64,000 bases of DNA from Huiozyma naganishii CBS 8797 (taxonomy: Eukaryota; Ascomycota; Saccharomycetes; Saccharomycetales; Saccharomycetaceae), in the NCBI RefSeq assembly GCF_000348985.1, contig NC_035923.1, forward strand, positions 248,001-312,000. Reading direction: 5' to 3'. Position 1 is the stretch's first letter, and each line of letters starts with the position of its first letter. Shown here piece by piece: positions 29,993 through 39,352 of this stretch. The position numbers and the translations under genes were made by a program. The notes below the pieces were generated by a model. That model made no database searches. It was not told the origin of the DNA and saw only the letters and a program-made list of their open reading frames with translations.

Positions 29993-31354
29993 TTATTTGT
30001 GTATCAATCTCAATTCCTTCATGGACGCCTTCCAACTCGAATTCCACCTGTTTTCAGACTCTCTTCTTGCACCCTCCTTTAACGCGGTAAGGATTTTTCG
30101 ATCCTTTGTGGCAAAAATCAACGCTTCGTGTAGCTCGCGACGATCCATGAATTTCAAACCGTTCACATCGTGCTTTACTAACTCATCCAGTACTGGATAA
30201 TTCAGCGCAATCACGGGAATCCCTGAACCGAACATATCCAAAATCTTCATTGGTAAGTCTAGACCAGAACTTGACGTATGGAGGGATACCCCAAAATCAC
30301 ACAGCCGTAGCAGTTTGGGGTAATCCTCGGAAGATAACCACACGAATTCGATGTGGACACGATTCCAAAGCTTTTTATTTTTGGCCACTTCACCAATAAA
30401 ATGGTCCTTCAAGGGGCCTTTCCCCGTGATGAAACACAAGATCCGGGGTAGCGAAGAATCAAACTTCTTATACGAACTCTCGTAAATTTTCAGAGCACCC
30501 AGGAGAATCGATATATCTTCGTCTGGTGTGAAGGACGTCGACGTGACAATTATTTTGTCGCCCTTCTCCAAATCGAAATCTTGTGGAATCAAATCCTTGA
30601 TGAACGGTTCACTGTGAATTGCCTCATTTCTTGACTTACCGGATACTCCATCGGACAATTCAAAAGGTCTAAACTGTACAGCAGGTCTATCGTAAAACAC
30701 CACACAGTTTTTTTCGGGAATCCAGAATTTATCGGATAAGAACTGTTTCATCGCCTTTGTCACTGTCAAATGATAGTTAGCTCCATGGGCAAACAAGAAC
30801 TCAATGGCAATGGAAATTAAAACTAGTGGGTGCCAATTGTTACCGCTATATTTTAACCGTAGGATGGAGTACGCAAGGTTGTGCCAGTCTATAATTAGTT
30901 TACACCTGAACAGGTACCTGTACACTACCACAATCGGCAAAATCGGAATGCTTGGTGGATTCTGAACCAGTATGTAATCACTTCCTCTCAAAGCCCATAA
31001 ATGCTTCACAATCCCGAACACCTGACCCAACACTTTACCAATCATCCCACCCTTAGTGCATCTCCCTAAAGAGTGCACCGTTATATTAGGGTCCTCGCTG
31101 ATACTCTCTGGCAATTTGTTATCTACGTACCCGCACAGTTCCACCTCAAAGTTGCTTTCACTAAAACTGGAGGCATGGTAGCAAATACGAGGGGAATGGC
31201 CCAAATCGCCAAGAACATAAATAATTATCCTCTTCTTAGTCGATCTCTCCCCGTAAAACACATACGGGAAAACAACGTACAACGCCAATGGCAGCGAAAT
31301 GTACACAATAAGCAACCACAAAAGCCAATTAGGTACCCAGCTGAAAAGAGACAT
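29993..31354 (-). CDS. ALG1: Alg1 beta-1,4-mannosyltransferase of the ER
   Basis: Alg1 adds the first mannose to dolichol-PP-GlcNAc2 on the cytosolic face of the ER. From the ATG at 31354 it has 453 residues (S. cerevisiae 449). An N-terminal membrane anchor lies at about residues 8-30. Conserved stretches are GHSPRICYHA, GSDYILVQNPPSIP, DWHNLAYSIL, TSTSFTPDEDI and the nucleotide-sugar site HTSSSGLDLPMKILDMFGSG. The frame also contains an ATG at 31414 giving 20 more residues (MWASLWRSVF). The shorter start matches the family because the membrane anchor then follows directly. Both remain possible. Confidence 0.95.
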   Translation of the reverse strand: MSLFSWVPNWLLWLLIVYISLPLALYVVFPYVFYGERSTKKRIIIYVLGDLGHSPRICYHASSFSESNFEVELCGYVDNKLPESISEDPNITVHSLGRCTKGGMIGKVLGQVFGIVKHLWALRGSDYILVQNPPSIPILPIVVVYRYLFRCKLIIDWHNLAYSILRLKYSGNNWHPLVLISIAIEFLFAHGANYHLTVTKAMKQFLSDKFWIPEKNCVVFYDRPAVQFRPFELSDGVSGKSRNEAIHSEPFIKDLIPQDFDLEKGDKIIVTSTSFTPDEDISILLGALKIYESSYKKFDSSLPRILCFITGKGPLKDHFIGEVAKNKKLWNRVHIEFVWLSSEDYPKLLRLCDFGVSLHTSSSGLDLPMKILDMFGSGIPVIALNYPVLDELVKHDVNGLKFMDRRELHEALIFATKDRKILTALKEGARRESENRWNSSWKASMKELRLIHK

Positions 31355-31611
31355 ACCACCTCTTGCCCCTATGAACTCAACCAAGAAGACACTTCGCCAG
31401 AGAGATGCCCACATCTCACATATAGCATTGCTTTGTAGAAGCGTCTCTTGAACTCTATTTCCGTGAAAAGTGACGTTCTTCGAGCCTCAAAAAAAAGACG
31501 AAAATAAAAACACGAAATCAGAAACTCACCTTCAAAAATGGGTTTCCCGTTGAGATCAGATCAGATTAGAATACAGACGCCACGTTGTATTCAGAGTAAC
31601 AGGCTTCAACT

Positions 31612-32055
31612 ATGTCTTCAAACCTAACGGAGGAACAAATTGCTGAGTTTAAGGAGGCCTTTGCGCTGTTTGACAAGGACAACAATGGGTCTATTTCGTC
31701 AAGCGAGCTTGCGACGGTCATGAGGTCTCTTGGGCTGTCCCCCAGTGAGGCGGAGGTTGCTGACTTGATGAACGAAATCGATGTCGATGGTAATCATAAG
31801 ATCGAGTTCAGCGAGTTTTTGGCGCTGATGTCCCGTCAGTTGAAGTCCAACGACTCCGAACAAGAGCTTTTGGAGGCCTTCAAAGTGTTCGACAAAAACG
31901 GCGATGGATTAATCTCTGCTGCCGAGTTGAAACATGTGTTGACCTCCATCGGTGAGAAATTAACAGATGCGGAAGTAGACGATATGTTGAAAGAAGTAAG
32001 TGATGGTTCCGGTGAAATCAATATCGAACAGTTCGCTGCTTTACTATCCAAATAA
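31612..32055 (+). CDS. CMD1: Calmodulin
   Basis: This is the essential Ca2+ sensor, with targets that include calcineurin, the CaM kinases, Spc110 and the type I and V myosins. The protein has 147 residues as in S. cerevisiae. EF-hand loops are at 21-32 ([12 protein letters not shown]), 57-68 and 94-105. The fourth site near 131 ([11 protein letters not shown]) lacks a normal loop, the same degeneration known for S. cerevisiae Cmd1, which binds only three calcium ions. The start is the ATG in the context ACTATGTCTTC. It is divergent from ALG1. Confidence 0.98.
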   Translation: MSSNLTEEQIAEFKEAFALFDKDNNGSISSSELATVMRSLGLSPSEAEVADLMNEIDVDGNHKIEFSEFLALMSRQLKSNDSEQELLEAFKVFDKNGDGLISAAELKHVLTSIGEKLTDAEVDDMLKEVSDGSGEINIEQFAALLSK

Positions 32056-32309
32056 GCGTATCTCCTAAAGAAAAAATAATGTTACTATGTAAATTATATA
32101 GAAAGAAAATTCAAGTATTGATTGCTGTTATCCACGAACAAAAAGAAGGACAGAACGAGGAGGAATCTTGTATTCATATGCAAGCGTACATATACATAAC
32201 ATCTTGAATGGAGATCAATTTCAGATGAGCCGTCGGCGTATACTTACTTTTGGCTATTTAGTTTACTGATGACTCTTGATAATATTAAGGATGAGACGAA
32301 CAAATTTGT

Positions 32310-34883
32310 TTAATGGAACGTATCATCCTTTGCTGGGACAGCCTCCTTTTTGTATATTGAGAAGGGGTTAATATCGTCATCGTCATCCTTCCCGGAGCCA
32401 CCTTCCTTGCTGGAGTTTGCACCGCTTGTTACCTTATTGGGTAGTGGCATAGCCTTCCGCTGTGCAGGTGGTGCGGGGGGTGACTGCCTACTGCGAAAGT
32501 CTGACTCCCTACGGTCCAATGCCTTCCCTACACTTTTCGATGGTACCGTAGAAACAGCATCGTAGAATACATCCTTCGATAAGTCAGCCAAATTGCTTGG
32601 TTTTGGCTTTACAGCGGGAGGTGAGCTTTTCTTATCAGTAGGCTTCAATTGGAATCCAGCAGGTTTTGGTTTAACGGTTGGCGGTTTCATTTTGTCCTTC
32701 AACCCCTTGTTCAGGGATAATGATGACACACCATGGGTAACATTGTCGAGGATCTTAGCATGTGTACTCGATTCGGAACCTGAACCCTTTTGGAAGTTAC
32801 CATCTCCGATTATTTCTTTATCGAGCATTTTGGCGGAAGCTTTGAATTGTTTTGATGGCTGTAAGAACTGTTGGAGTGTACCGTCATTCGAACCCTTTCT
32901 ACCGGAACATTCATCGTCTACTGCATTGGTAACTTCCGAGGGAACGTAATCTAGAGATTCCGGTGCCATTATTTGTATCCCATGGAACTTAGACCCACTT
33001 TCAATACTCCTTTTCGAGGCTAAAGATGTCATAGAAGGGGAGCGCAGGTCTGGTTCAGGAGAGCGCCGTGTCTGCTTCTGTTGAGTTTCCCTCGCTTTCT
33101 GAGAAGGTTTTGGAGGTACTGGAAAGTGGTTTGGGTCAAAGCGCTTTCCAGCAAACACAGCAGCTCTAGCTATATCATCATTCTTGGTACGGTGTTCGAA
33201 GCTTGACAAGGAAGCTGAAGACCGACTCTTTGGGAGAGGGTTCGACTCAACAAAATTACTCATCACTTCCGTATCTGAATCCAATACTTGTGACTTCCCG
33301 CCAATGCTTTCCGTAGACCGATGCGGTTTTGGTGGGGGAGCAAACGAAGTTGTGGGTTCATTATATTCGCCCAAGATGACTGGTTTTGCACTTGATTGTA
33401 CTGGATGTGTGTTATCGGTTTTCTGCTCATTGGAATTCACGACAGGAAGAGGTTGCGTTGCATGACCTGTAGTATTACCTGTTGGACTACTCTCGTTGGC
33501 TGACCTTTTTGGTATTGCCGGTGGGGCGCTAGGAGATAAAGAACTTGTCGTTGAATTCAATGAAACTTTAGAGGAATAAACCAGCGGTCTAAGTGGCGCT
33601 TGGTTTCTATCAAATGGAATTTCCCAGGAACGATGTGGCTTTGGAGGTGGTGCAAAATTGAGCACCGGTTCCTGATACCTACCTATAATCCCAGCCTTTT
33701 CCTGTTTATCCTGGTTTTGTAGCTCTGTAGAAGAGCTTTTGTTGCTAGTGCCGGAACGTATGTGTTCTGATGACGAGGAGGACCTACCGGCGTCCGTCGA
33801 CACCACAGGGGGAGCAACCGGAGACTGACCCTTCGACGAGGTAGCTGATCCAGCATACTTATGTCTAGGAGGTGGATCGAGCGCCGTAGCATCAATTAAC
33901 TGAATCGGTTCTTTCTTTTGATGTTTTGACGCCTCATATTCCTCTCTGTTGAAAGGCTTGACTTTGATTTGAGGTCCTATTGCCACTGCGGCAGGATTCA
34001 AAACGGAAGATGGCAGATTGTTCACGTTTTCAGCAATATTTCTCGTTGTGAGCTCAGACATTGGGATCTGTGAAGGAAGAGGCACCATTGGTCGATTTTG
34101 TATGGAGTTTGCAGTTTGATGTTCAAACTCAGGGTTACCTTGGGATTGCTGGGGTTGTGCTTCATTATGAAAACTTTGCTCTGTTGAGTGAGGTGATATA
34201 TATTGTGGACTGTTTTGTTGATAACCTTGATCCATTTGCTGCTGTTGCATACCCTGTTGAAAGCCTTGCCCCATTTGCTGCTGTGGCATACCTTGTTGAT
34301 AGCCTTGTCCCATCTGATGTGGAGGCATACCTTGTTGATTACCTTGCCCATGTTGTTGAAATGGAGTATTCTGATAATATTGTGCTTGTTGCTGTTGCTG
34401 CTGCTGCTGTTGCTGCTGAGGCATAGATTGATATGAGGAAGTTTCAAATGACATTGATCTGTCGTAGTGCCGCTGTTCCTGCCCTTGCCCCATATTTCGA
34501 TTAAAAAATGGATCAGATGGACTGCTGTATAGAATTGGCTGCTGTGGATTCGCCTGGTTATAAGCTTGAGTACTCATGCCATTTGAGATCAATGATCCAT
34601 CAGTTCGATATTGGTTCTGTCCCGGTTTTAAAGGGGGAGGAGGGAACATTTTTGGATCGTTCATTTGTTCAATCCTTCTGGCCTCATGGACGGAACTCTC
34701 ATCACTTTCCCCATCATTGGATCCGTTTCTGTTCTTCTGTGCCGCATTGCTGGAATTGTAATGCTTTTTACTTGCTTGATAACCGGTCTTCGCGACGTAT
34801 TTTGTTCCCTGATAACCGTACTTTCCTGCAGTTTTCAAACCAGACACTATCGAACCTTTATTCTTATCCCAGAATTCATCCAT
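32310..34883 (-). CDS. AIM3: Aim3-like cortical actin patch protein
   Basis: Aim3 binds Rvs167 and caps actin barbed ends at cortical patches in S. cerevisiae. From the ATG at 34883 there are 857 residues (S. cerevisiae 947). The N-terminal block FWDKNKGSIVSGLKTAGKYGYQ, then KYVAKTGYQASKKHY, is nearly the same as in S. cerevisiae. After it comes a long disordered region with an 11-glutamine tract, 13-residue Q/G/M repeats, and many proline clusters of the type PPPKPHRS that would suit SH3 partners. The end (NPFSIYKKEAVPAKDDTFH) matches the family end. The frame extends upstream from a GTG without conserved sequence. Confidence 0.94.
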   Translation of the reverse strand: MDEFWDKNKGSIVSGLKTAGKYGYQGTKYVAKTGYQASKKHYNSSNAAQKNRNGSNDGESDESSVHEARRIEQMNDPKMFPPPPLKPGQNQYRTDGSLISNGMSTQAYNQANPQQPILYSSPSDPFFNRNMGQGQEQRHYDRSMSFETSSYQSMPQQQQQQQQQQQAQYYQNTPFQQHGQGNQQGMPPHQMGQGYQQGMPQQQMGQGFQQGMQQQQMDQGYQQNSPQYISPHSTEQSFHNEAQPQQSQGNPEFEHQTANSIQNRPMVPLPSQIPMSELTTRNIAENVNNLPSSVLNPAAVAIGPQIKVKPFNREEYEASKHQKKEPIQLIDATALDPPPRHKYAGSATSSKGQSPVAPPVVSTDAGRSSSSSEHIRSGTSNKSSSTELQNQDKQEKAGIIGRYQEPVLNFAPPPKPHRSWEIPFDRNQAPLRPLVYSSKVSLNSTTSSLSPSAPPAIPKRSANESSPTGNTTGHATQPLPVVNSNEQKTDNTHPVQSSAKPVILGEYNEPTTSFAPPPKPHRSTESIGGKSQVLDSDTEVMSNFVESNPLPKSRSSASLSSFEHRTKNDDIARAAVFAGKRFDPNHFPVPPKPSQKARETQQKQTRRSPEPDLRSPSMTSLASKRSIESGSKFHGIQIMAPESLDYVPSEVTNAVDDECSGRKGSNDGTLQQFLQPSKQFKASAKMLDKEIIGDGNFQKGSGSESSTHAKILDNVTHGVSSLSLNKGLKDKMKPPTVKPKPAGFQLKPTDKKSSPPAVKPKPSNLADLSKDVFYDAVSTVPSKSVGKALDRRESDFRSRQSPPAPPAQRKAMPLPNKVTSGANSSKEGGSGKDDDDDINPFSIYKKEAVPAKDDTFH
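34215..34349 (-). repeat. 39-base tandem repeat coding GQG-QQGM units in AIM3
   Basis: Three full units of 13 residues (GQGNQQGMPPHQM type) at 34233-34349 are followed by a partial unit to 34215. Units differ at a few positions. Length is likely to vary between strains. Confidence 0.9.
34386..34418 (-). repeat. 11-glutamine tract in AIM3
   Basis: A mixed CAG/CAA run encodes Q11 between MP and AQYY. The codon mixing suggests a selected or old tract rather than a fresh expansion. Confidence 0.92.
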
Positions 34884-35071
34884 GATACCGTCTGCACCAC
34901 TATAATTGACTTGTTTTGCGCTCGGACTGCTCTTTTTCACCTTCTCTCTTAATCCCAACGACCTCCAGTTTTTGGGGGGGATTAGCGCGATTTTTTTATT
35001 ATAAATTTCTTTCACAGATCAGTCTTTTTTATATCTCTGCATGTAACAGAGAGTAACCGATCCCCCTGCGT

Positions 35072-35854
35072 ATGCCGATCCTGTGGAACTGTTATGGGTT
35101 TAATAAAGTGGTGGACATCGATCCTGTGGTAATTGGTCTTTGGGAAGTGCTGCTGGACAGCGCGATTCTGTACCACGACGATGTTTTGAATGTTGACGGT
35201 CTTGCAATTGACGATCAGCGCGATGACGACATAGTTCGGAGAAATATCACAATTGAGGGACCAAATTTTGTCTTCAGATTGGTGTTCCGAGAGGACAAGA
35301 TGGGTCCAGTATCGGCACTGTGTTATGCAGAAGATATCTCACTAAGAGACACGTGGTTCAACTGGCTGAAAAATAGTCTTGGCATCATTATCTGGCCCCT
35401 ATCCTTCAATACCGACCAGATGTTTAGTATACTGGACGCCCAAATTGTTGGGAATAAAGGCAAGTTGTATGATACGAAGTTGATATTCCAAGATAATGAA
35501 TTGGATGACGAGGAAACAAGTCAGGAACTGAAATATTTGGGCAAGTACTCGATTGAAATTTCGAAGTTCAGCATCGGTCAATTGGTGGGGGATAACAGAG
35601 AGTCAGTCTATCTAAAGAAAGTTCTGCCGTATCTGTACGAGAAGACAGGTTTCAAAGTGTTGGAGTTACCAATCAAACACATCATTTTAACAAACCTAAT
35701 TACCGTACGCTCCGCCAACATAGTTACCCAAAAGCTAGATGTAACTGATGAGGCTAAGCTGTATATATACAGTTTAATCGAGGGGTATCACTCGCCCGAT
35801 TATGCAGCCGGTGCCACTAACTTTTCTCCGAGTCTCCCTCTACGTCAAAACTAG
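35072..35854 (+). CDS. IML3: Iml3, CENP-L-type kinetochore subunit
   Basis: Iml3 pairs with Chl4 in the Ctf19/CCAN inner kinetochore complex and helps load cohesin and Sgo1 at the pericentromere. The protein has 260 residues (S. cerevisiae 245). Similarity is modest, seen in the MPILWN start, LKNSLGIIIWPLSF, ADAQIV-like strands and FSIEI. Position between AIM3 and SND3 agrees with S. cerevisiae. The last 38 bases of the reading frame overlap the end of the opposite-strand ISA2. The extra C-terminal residues relative to S. cerevisiae are partly in that overlap. Confidence 0.88.
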   Translation: MPILWNCYGFNKVVDIDPVVIGLWEVLLDSAILYHDDVLNVDGLAIDDQRDDDIVRRNITIEGPNFVFRLVFREDKMGPVSALCYAEDISLRDTWFNWLKNSLGIIIWPLSFNTDQMFSILDAQIVGNKGKLYDTKLIFQDNELDDEETSQELKYLGKYSIEISKFSIGQLVGDNRESVYLKKVLPYLYEKTGFKVLELPIKHIILTNLITVRSANIVTQKLDVTDEAKLYIYSLIEGYHSPDYAAGATNFSPSLPLRQN

Positions 35855-36311
35855 TACCACACCCACATTTACTCTTCAAAGCGGCACTTTCAATTTTGAA
35901 ACTCGACCCGATAAGCTCAGTGGTATAGTTTAACGTGGAATTGTTGAGTATCTTGAGAGACTGCGGGTCTATCATGACTTTTCCCTTGGGGTTCAACAGG
36001 TATACTATACTGTCCTGGGCGCGGCCTCCAAACTCGTCATCTTCTGCCTCCGTTACAGCTTTGGATGTGGGTACCTCTTTCTTCAAGTGTAAATTATACT
36101 GATATCCATGGCACCCGCCACTCTCGACGTCAATGGAGAGGTACTCCTTTGACGAGTCATATATATCGCTCAACTTATTCGCAGCCCTCTGTGTAATATT
36201 CAGATTTAATTTCTGATCCGCCAGATTTAGCACCTGGCGCGGCTGTACCAAAGAGGCGGCGAGATTACTTGATGCAAACCGTACAAAGTTTCGACTTCCC
36301 CGGAAAAACAT
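35817..36311 (-). CDS. ISA2: Isa2, mitochondrial A-type Fe-S assembly protein
   Basis: Isa1, Isa2 and Iba57 mature [4Fe-4S] proteins such as aconitase and lipoate synthase in the mitochondrial matrix. The 164-residue protein (S. cerevisiae 185) starts at the ATG 36311 with MFFRGSRNFVRFASSN, a good presequence. It keeps the family cysteines in GGCHGYQY and KCGCGTSF. A TATATAAAG box on the coding strand at 36412-36404 lies 93 bases upstream and supports this start over the GTG at 36389. S. cerevisiae has ISA2 on chromosome XVI near SPE3, so this is a second gene from the sister block. Its 3' end overlaps IML3 by 38 bases. Confidence 0.95.
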   Translation of the reverse strand: MFFRGSRNFVRFASSNLAASLVQPRQVLNLADQKLNLNITQRAANKLSDIYDSSKEYLSIDVESGGCHGYQYNLHLKKEVPTSKAVTEAEDDEFGGRAQDSIVYLLNPKGKVMIDPQSLKILNNSTLNYTTELIGSSFKIESAALKSKCGCGTSFDVEGDSEKS

Positions 36312-36657
36312 TACACCCCCCGTACCTGGTGTACTCGAGTACCGCGCAGCAACACCACCACTGTACGCACCGAACCGCTGCTTTGACACAATGCACTCTT
36401 ATTCTTTATATAGGAACCGGTGTTGGGATTAGTAATCTTGTATACCAATTTTTGTTTTTTGCGCTTGTGATGACTCTGTATATGACCAAACGGTTCTCCG
36501 AGTAGACGTTACGGTGAATCAGAGGTACACAATTCCGAATGGATTGATAATGGGAAGACAGAGCACAGTATATATTTCTTATGTGTGACCCGCGTGTATA
36601 TAAAAAGTAATATTCAATAGATCTATTAGAGAAGAAGTCAAGGACACTGCGATCGGA
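36312..36657. other. ISA2 promoter and SND3 3' region
   Basis: The 346 bases between two minus-strand genes contain the ISA2 TATA box (36404-36412) and a TATATAAAAAG stretch near 36597-36607 downstream of SND3. No gene is supported. Confidence 0.5.
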
Positions 36658-37236
36658 TCATTCGGTCTTGACACCTTCAGCGGAGGAGATTTCCTCTATC
36701 TTTGGTTTCGAGGCGTCGGCAGCGTCGGTGGCTGGCTTACCCATGAACCCGTCCAATAAGCTTGGAGTCTTGAATGGTCTCTTCAATTCCCCCGTGGCAG
36801 CGTTACCGAACAAGTGAATTTTGGTTTCGTTGTGCTCCAAGGCGGACTTAATAGGGTTGATACATTGCATGAACAGTGGGTTTGTGTATTTCATGTACAA
36901 GTGCATGAACCCCATCATGGCAACACCTGTGAAGATAGACTTGATGGCGGAGTCGATCTCGGTCAAATCGTAGTCCCTTACGGTGGTGTATTCGACCTGT
37001 TCTGGTTCGTTTGGCTTCATGGCGTTCTTTGGCTTGACAATCTTCAACTTGGTCAAATCGTTGGTGGCGACGATCTTGCGTCTGACGAGCTGGTAGATCA
37101 GGAATCCCAGGACGGTACAGGACACGTAGGCAATTCTGATGTACAGAATGTTAGTTTCGTCCTCCATATCTATCTTACGGGACAGTTGCATCATGACTAG
37201 CATGACAGCGATATTGGTGACAGCTGGCGACAACAT
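36658..37236 (-). CDS. SND3: Snd3/Pho88 ER membrane targeting factor
   Basis: Snd3 belongs to the SRP-independent (SND) route that targets membrane proteins to the ER. It was first found as Pho88, which affects phosphate transport. The protein has 192 residues (S. cerevisiae 188). Hydrophobic segments lie near residues 5-18, 30-50 and 100-118. Conserved blocks are LVMMQLSRKIDMED, TTVRDYDLTEIDSAIKSI, GFMHLYMKYTNPLFMQ and KSALEHNETKIHLFG. The C-terminal tail is charged and variable. The start is the ATG at 37236, matching the family. Confidence 0.97.
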   Translation of the reverse strand: MLSPAVTNIAVMLVMMQLSRKIDMEDETNILYIRIAYVSCTVLGFLIYQLVRRKIVATNDLTKLKIVKPKNAMKPNEPEQVEYTTVRDYDLTEIDSAIKSIFTGVAMMGFMHLYMKYTNPLFMQCINPIKSALEHNETKIHLFGNAATGELKRPFKTPSLLDGFMGKPATDAADASKPKIEEISSAEGVKTE

Positions 37237-37655
37237 TTCGATGATATTGTGGCTTTTTTTGGAAGTGTACTGTTTAGTGTGTGGCAGGGTATTACTACCT
37301 CGAAATCAACGGTATAAAGTACCAAGTACGTAATCAAACAACGAATATAGCTGAGGGTCCACCAAGATAACAAAAAGAAGGTGAACAAATTATATATTGC
37401 GGTTAAATGCAAAACATGGTCGCTGTTCAAAACGAAAAAAACAAGAAAAAAAAATAGTTGAAGTTGGCATCACTCGTGAAGAATGATGTTGAATGTCAGG
37501 AAGAACGCTGCGGAAGGCCCGAGAACAGCGCGTCCCGCGGGACGTGTCCCTGAGGCTGTGGATCTAAACGTAGAGGCGAGCGGGTGTCGCTCTTCTGGTG
37601 CCGATACTTTACAGGAAGATACATATGTACATGCGCATGGGAGTCCGCACAGCCC
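37237..37655. other. SND3 promoter and NUC1 3' region
   Basis: This 419-base non-coding interval has A-rich runs at 37434-37456. A weak TATA-like ATTATATATTG lies at about 37388-37398, about 150 bases upstream of SND3. No gene is supported. The plus-strand frame at 37483-37983 is only antisense to NUC1. Confidence 0.45.
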
Positions 37656-38615
37656 TCATTTCTTTGGTGGCAGCGACTTCATGGAGTTGTTAAACACTCT
37701 AACGGTGATCCTACATTCGACTTGTTTGCACAAGGGGACCACTTTATTGATCGGAGCCTTGCCCAACAATTGCAGCCCAGTGCTGCGTTCCAGAGCATTC
37801 ACTGGGACCTCGAAGGATGTCAGAGGTGTCTCGTTGGCTATTGGAGCGTTGGGCATGACGAAGGCCGCCACGGCAATTTTACCATCCCCGCTTGCAGACC
37901 CGTCTCTTGGGTGTTCGGCCACAATAAGCTTGAAAAAGTGTGTAGGCACAGCAATGTTTGGCGGGTTCCCGATGACCTCGTAGGAGACTCTGAATTTCCC
38001 ATCCTTGGGGTCCCTCTTCGGTAGGTACATTGGCCCCGTCATGATTTTCACGTCGTTGTACTTCTTGGTCAACCCTCTGCAGAAATACTCGAAGTGTGCC
38101 CAGTAGTCTCTGTTGAAACCTTCGCCCACCTGTGGACACATATTAGTCAAGTAGAAAGTGTCATCCATTGAGTCCTGTGAGAATTTGGCGTCTGCAGCAG
38201 GGACCTGATGCCCCCTGTCGAATCCGGACCTGAAATAGTCCTGAAGTTTCGCCCTAAACATCTCTGGGATCTGTTCGTCCTCTTTGAAAACGGACCCCTT
38301 CCTATCCGCGTTCCTCGAGGACAAACACTCTGGAGTGAGGTGTTCGAGGACCCAGTACGGGTTTCTCGTCTGTCTGTTGTAGCACGATATGAACTGGTAC
38401 TTATCCTCCAAGTCGTGCACGGGTCCTGGAAACCCGTACTTGAAGAACTCAGACGGGTTCAATTTGACAGAGGGGACACCACCTTGGGAACTGACCGGTC
38501 TTGGAGCAGTTGCGATTGTGGGAACACCAACCTCTCTCCTCTTCAAGCAGAAGTAAGTGAGCCCACAACCGGCACTCAACCCAACTACACCCGTTAACAG
38601 TGGTCTTACACTCAT
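37656..38615 (-). CDS. NUC1: Mitochondrial DNA/RNA non-specific nuclease Nuc1 (endonuclease G)
   Basis: Nuc1 is the main mitochondrial nuclease and can move to the nucleus during cell death or sporulation. The protein has 319 residues (S. cerevisiae 329). The catalytic stretch is DRGHQVPAADAKFS, with the histidine in RGH and the metal-ligand asparagine in NMCPQVGEGFNRDYW. An N-terminal hydrophobic segment (GVVGLSAGCGLTYF) acts as an inner-membrane anchor in the family. The ATG at 38615 follows two in-frame GTG codons. In S. cerevisiae NUC1 is YJL208C, far from SND3 and VID24, so its position here comes from a rearrangement. Confidence 0.96.
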   Translation of the reverse strand: MSVRPLLTGVVGLSAGCGLTYFCLKRREVGVPTIATAPRPVSSQGGVPSVKLNPSEFFKYGFPGPVHDLEDKYQFISCYNRQTRNPYWVLEHLTPECLSSRNADRKGSVFKEDEQIPEMFRAKLQDYFRSGFDRGHQVPAADAKFSQDSMDDTFYLTNMCPQVGEGFNRDYWAHFEYFCRGLTKKYNDVKIMTGPMYLPKRDPKDGKFRVSYEVIGNPPNIAVPTHFFKLIVAEHPRDGSASGDGKIAVAAFVMPNAPIANETPLTSFEVPVNALERSTGLQLLGKAPINKVVPLCKQVECRITVRVFNNSMKSLPPKK

Positions 38616-39007
38616 CACCACGCTACACTATGCTACTACAGCGGAAACTCAATTCACACCATCGCTACATACACGTACGGTGGGCATCGCACGATTCTAC
38701 AATTATTTTTCACATCCAAGTGAGTTTTTCACCCAGACCCAGACCCATTTGTGCACTAGAAAGGTGTGCGTGCACTGATTGCGTGGGGCAATCGCGAGCA
38801 AGAGTCACCGGATACCACCGGCGGGCACCCATCCGCGGGTGTGGCGAGGAGCAGGCGTCCTGCTGTTTTAACACCGCTCCCGACCCAGGCCCAGCCCGCC
38901 CGCACCCGTATCTATAACAACACGCGGGCGTAACCCGGCCGCGTGCCCCGCCGGAGCAGATCGGGCGTGTTTTAAATACCGCTTCCGCGTGTTCTTCCGA
39001 GAGCCCG

Positions 39008-39026
39008 CTGCGGCCGTTTCTGCGCG
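39008..39026 (+). promoter_or_regulatory. Copy 1 of the CTGCGGSNGTTTCTGYGCG motif
   Basis: The sequence is CTGCGGCCGTTTCTGCGCG, 345 bases before the VID24 ATG. Sixteen positions are the same in all four copies found in this window. Function unknown. Confidence 0.6.
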
Positions 39027-39121
39027 GCGGTGTGTCACACGCTCCCGCAGAATCTCTTATCGGGAAGTGACCGAATCGGGCGGGTTTTTTCGTTCTTTTT
39101 TGTCGCCCCACACCGCGCCTG

Positions 39122-39140
39122 CTGCGGCGGTTTCTGTGCG
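39122..39140 (+). promoter_or_regulatory. Copy 2 of the CTGCGGSNGTTTCTGYGCG motif
   Basis: The sequence is CTGCGGCGGTTTCTGTGCG, 114 bases after copy 1 and in the same direction, downstream of a T-rich run. Function unknown. Confidence 0.6.
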
Positions 39141-39352
39141 CCACCTTGGTATCGCTGCTTGTCACGCCAGAGAATTGCTTTTTCCTGCTTTCTGCTCTCT
39201 TGCGGCTTCCCCTTCTGTGTGTGCACTTTTTCCGGATGCCAGCAGGATGATCCGCCGCATGGAATATAAAGATGCGGATTTGTGACGGGAGGCCTGGCTT
39301 ACTTGATCGTAGCGTCTACGTGGAACAGGCGTATAACACACTGCAGCACAGG

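Larger units (their letters stand above)
38616..39352. promoter_or_regulatory. Divergent NUC1-VID24 promoter, G+C-rich
   Basis: This 737-base interval is very rich in G+C between about 38800 and 39150. It holds two copies of a 19-base motif (39008-39026 and 39122-39140), T-rich runs between them at 39085-39100, and a TATAAA at 39265-39270 serving VID24. The motif is treated separately. No gene is supported. Confidence 0.6.

Noticed and set aside
39272..39352. 27-residue extension of VID24
   Set aside because: The upstream ATG is one base after TATAAA, so it is unlikely to be transcribed. The second ATG matches the S. cerevisiae start.
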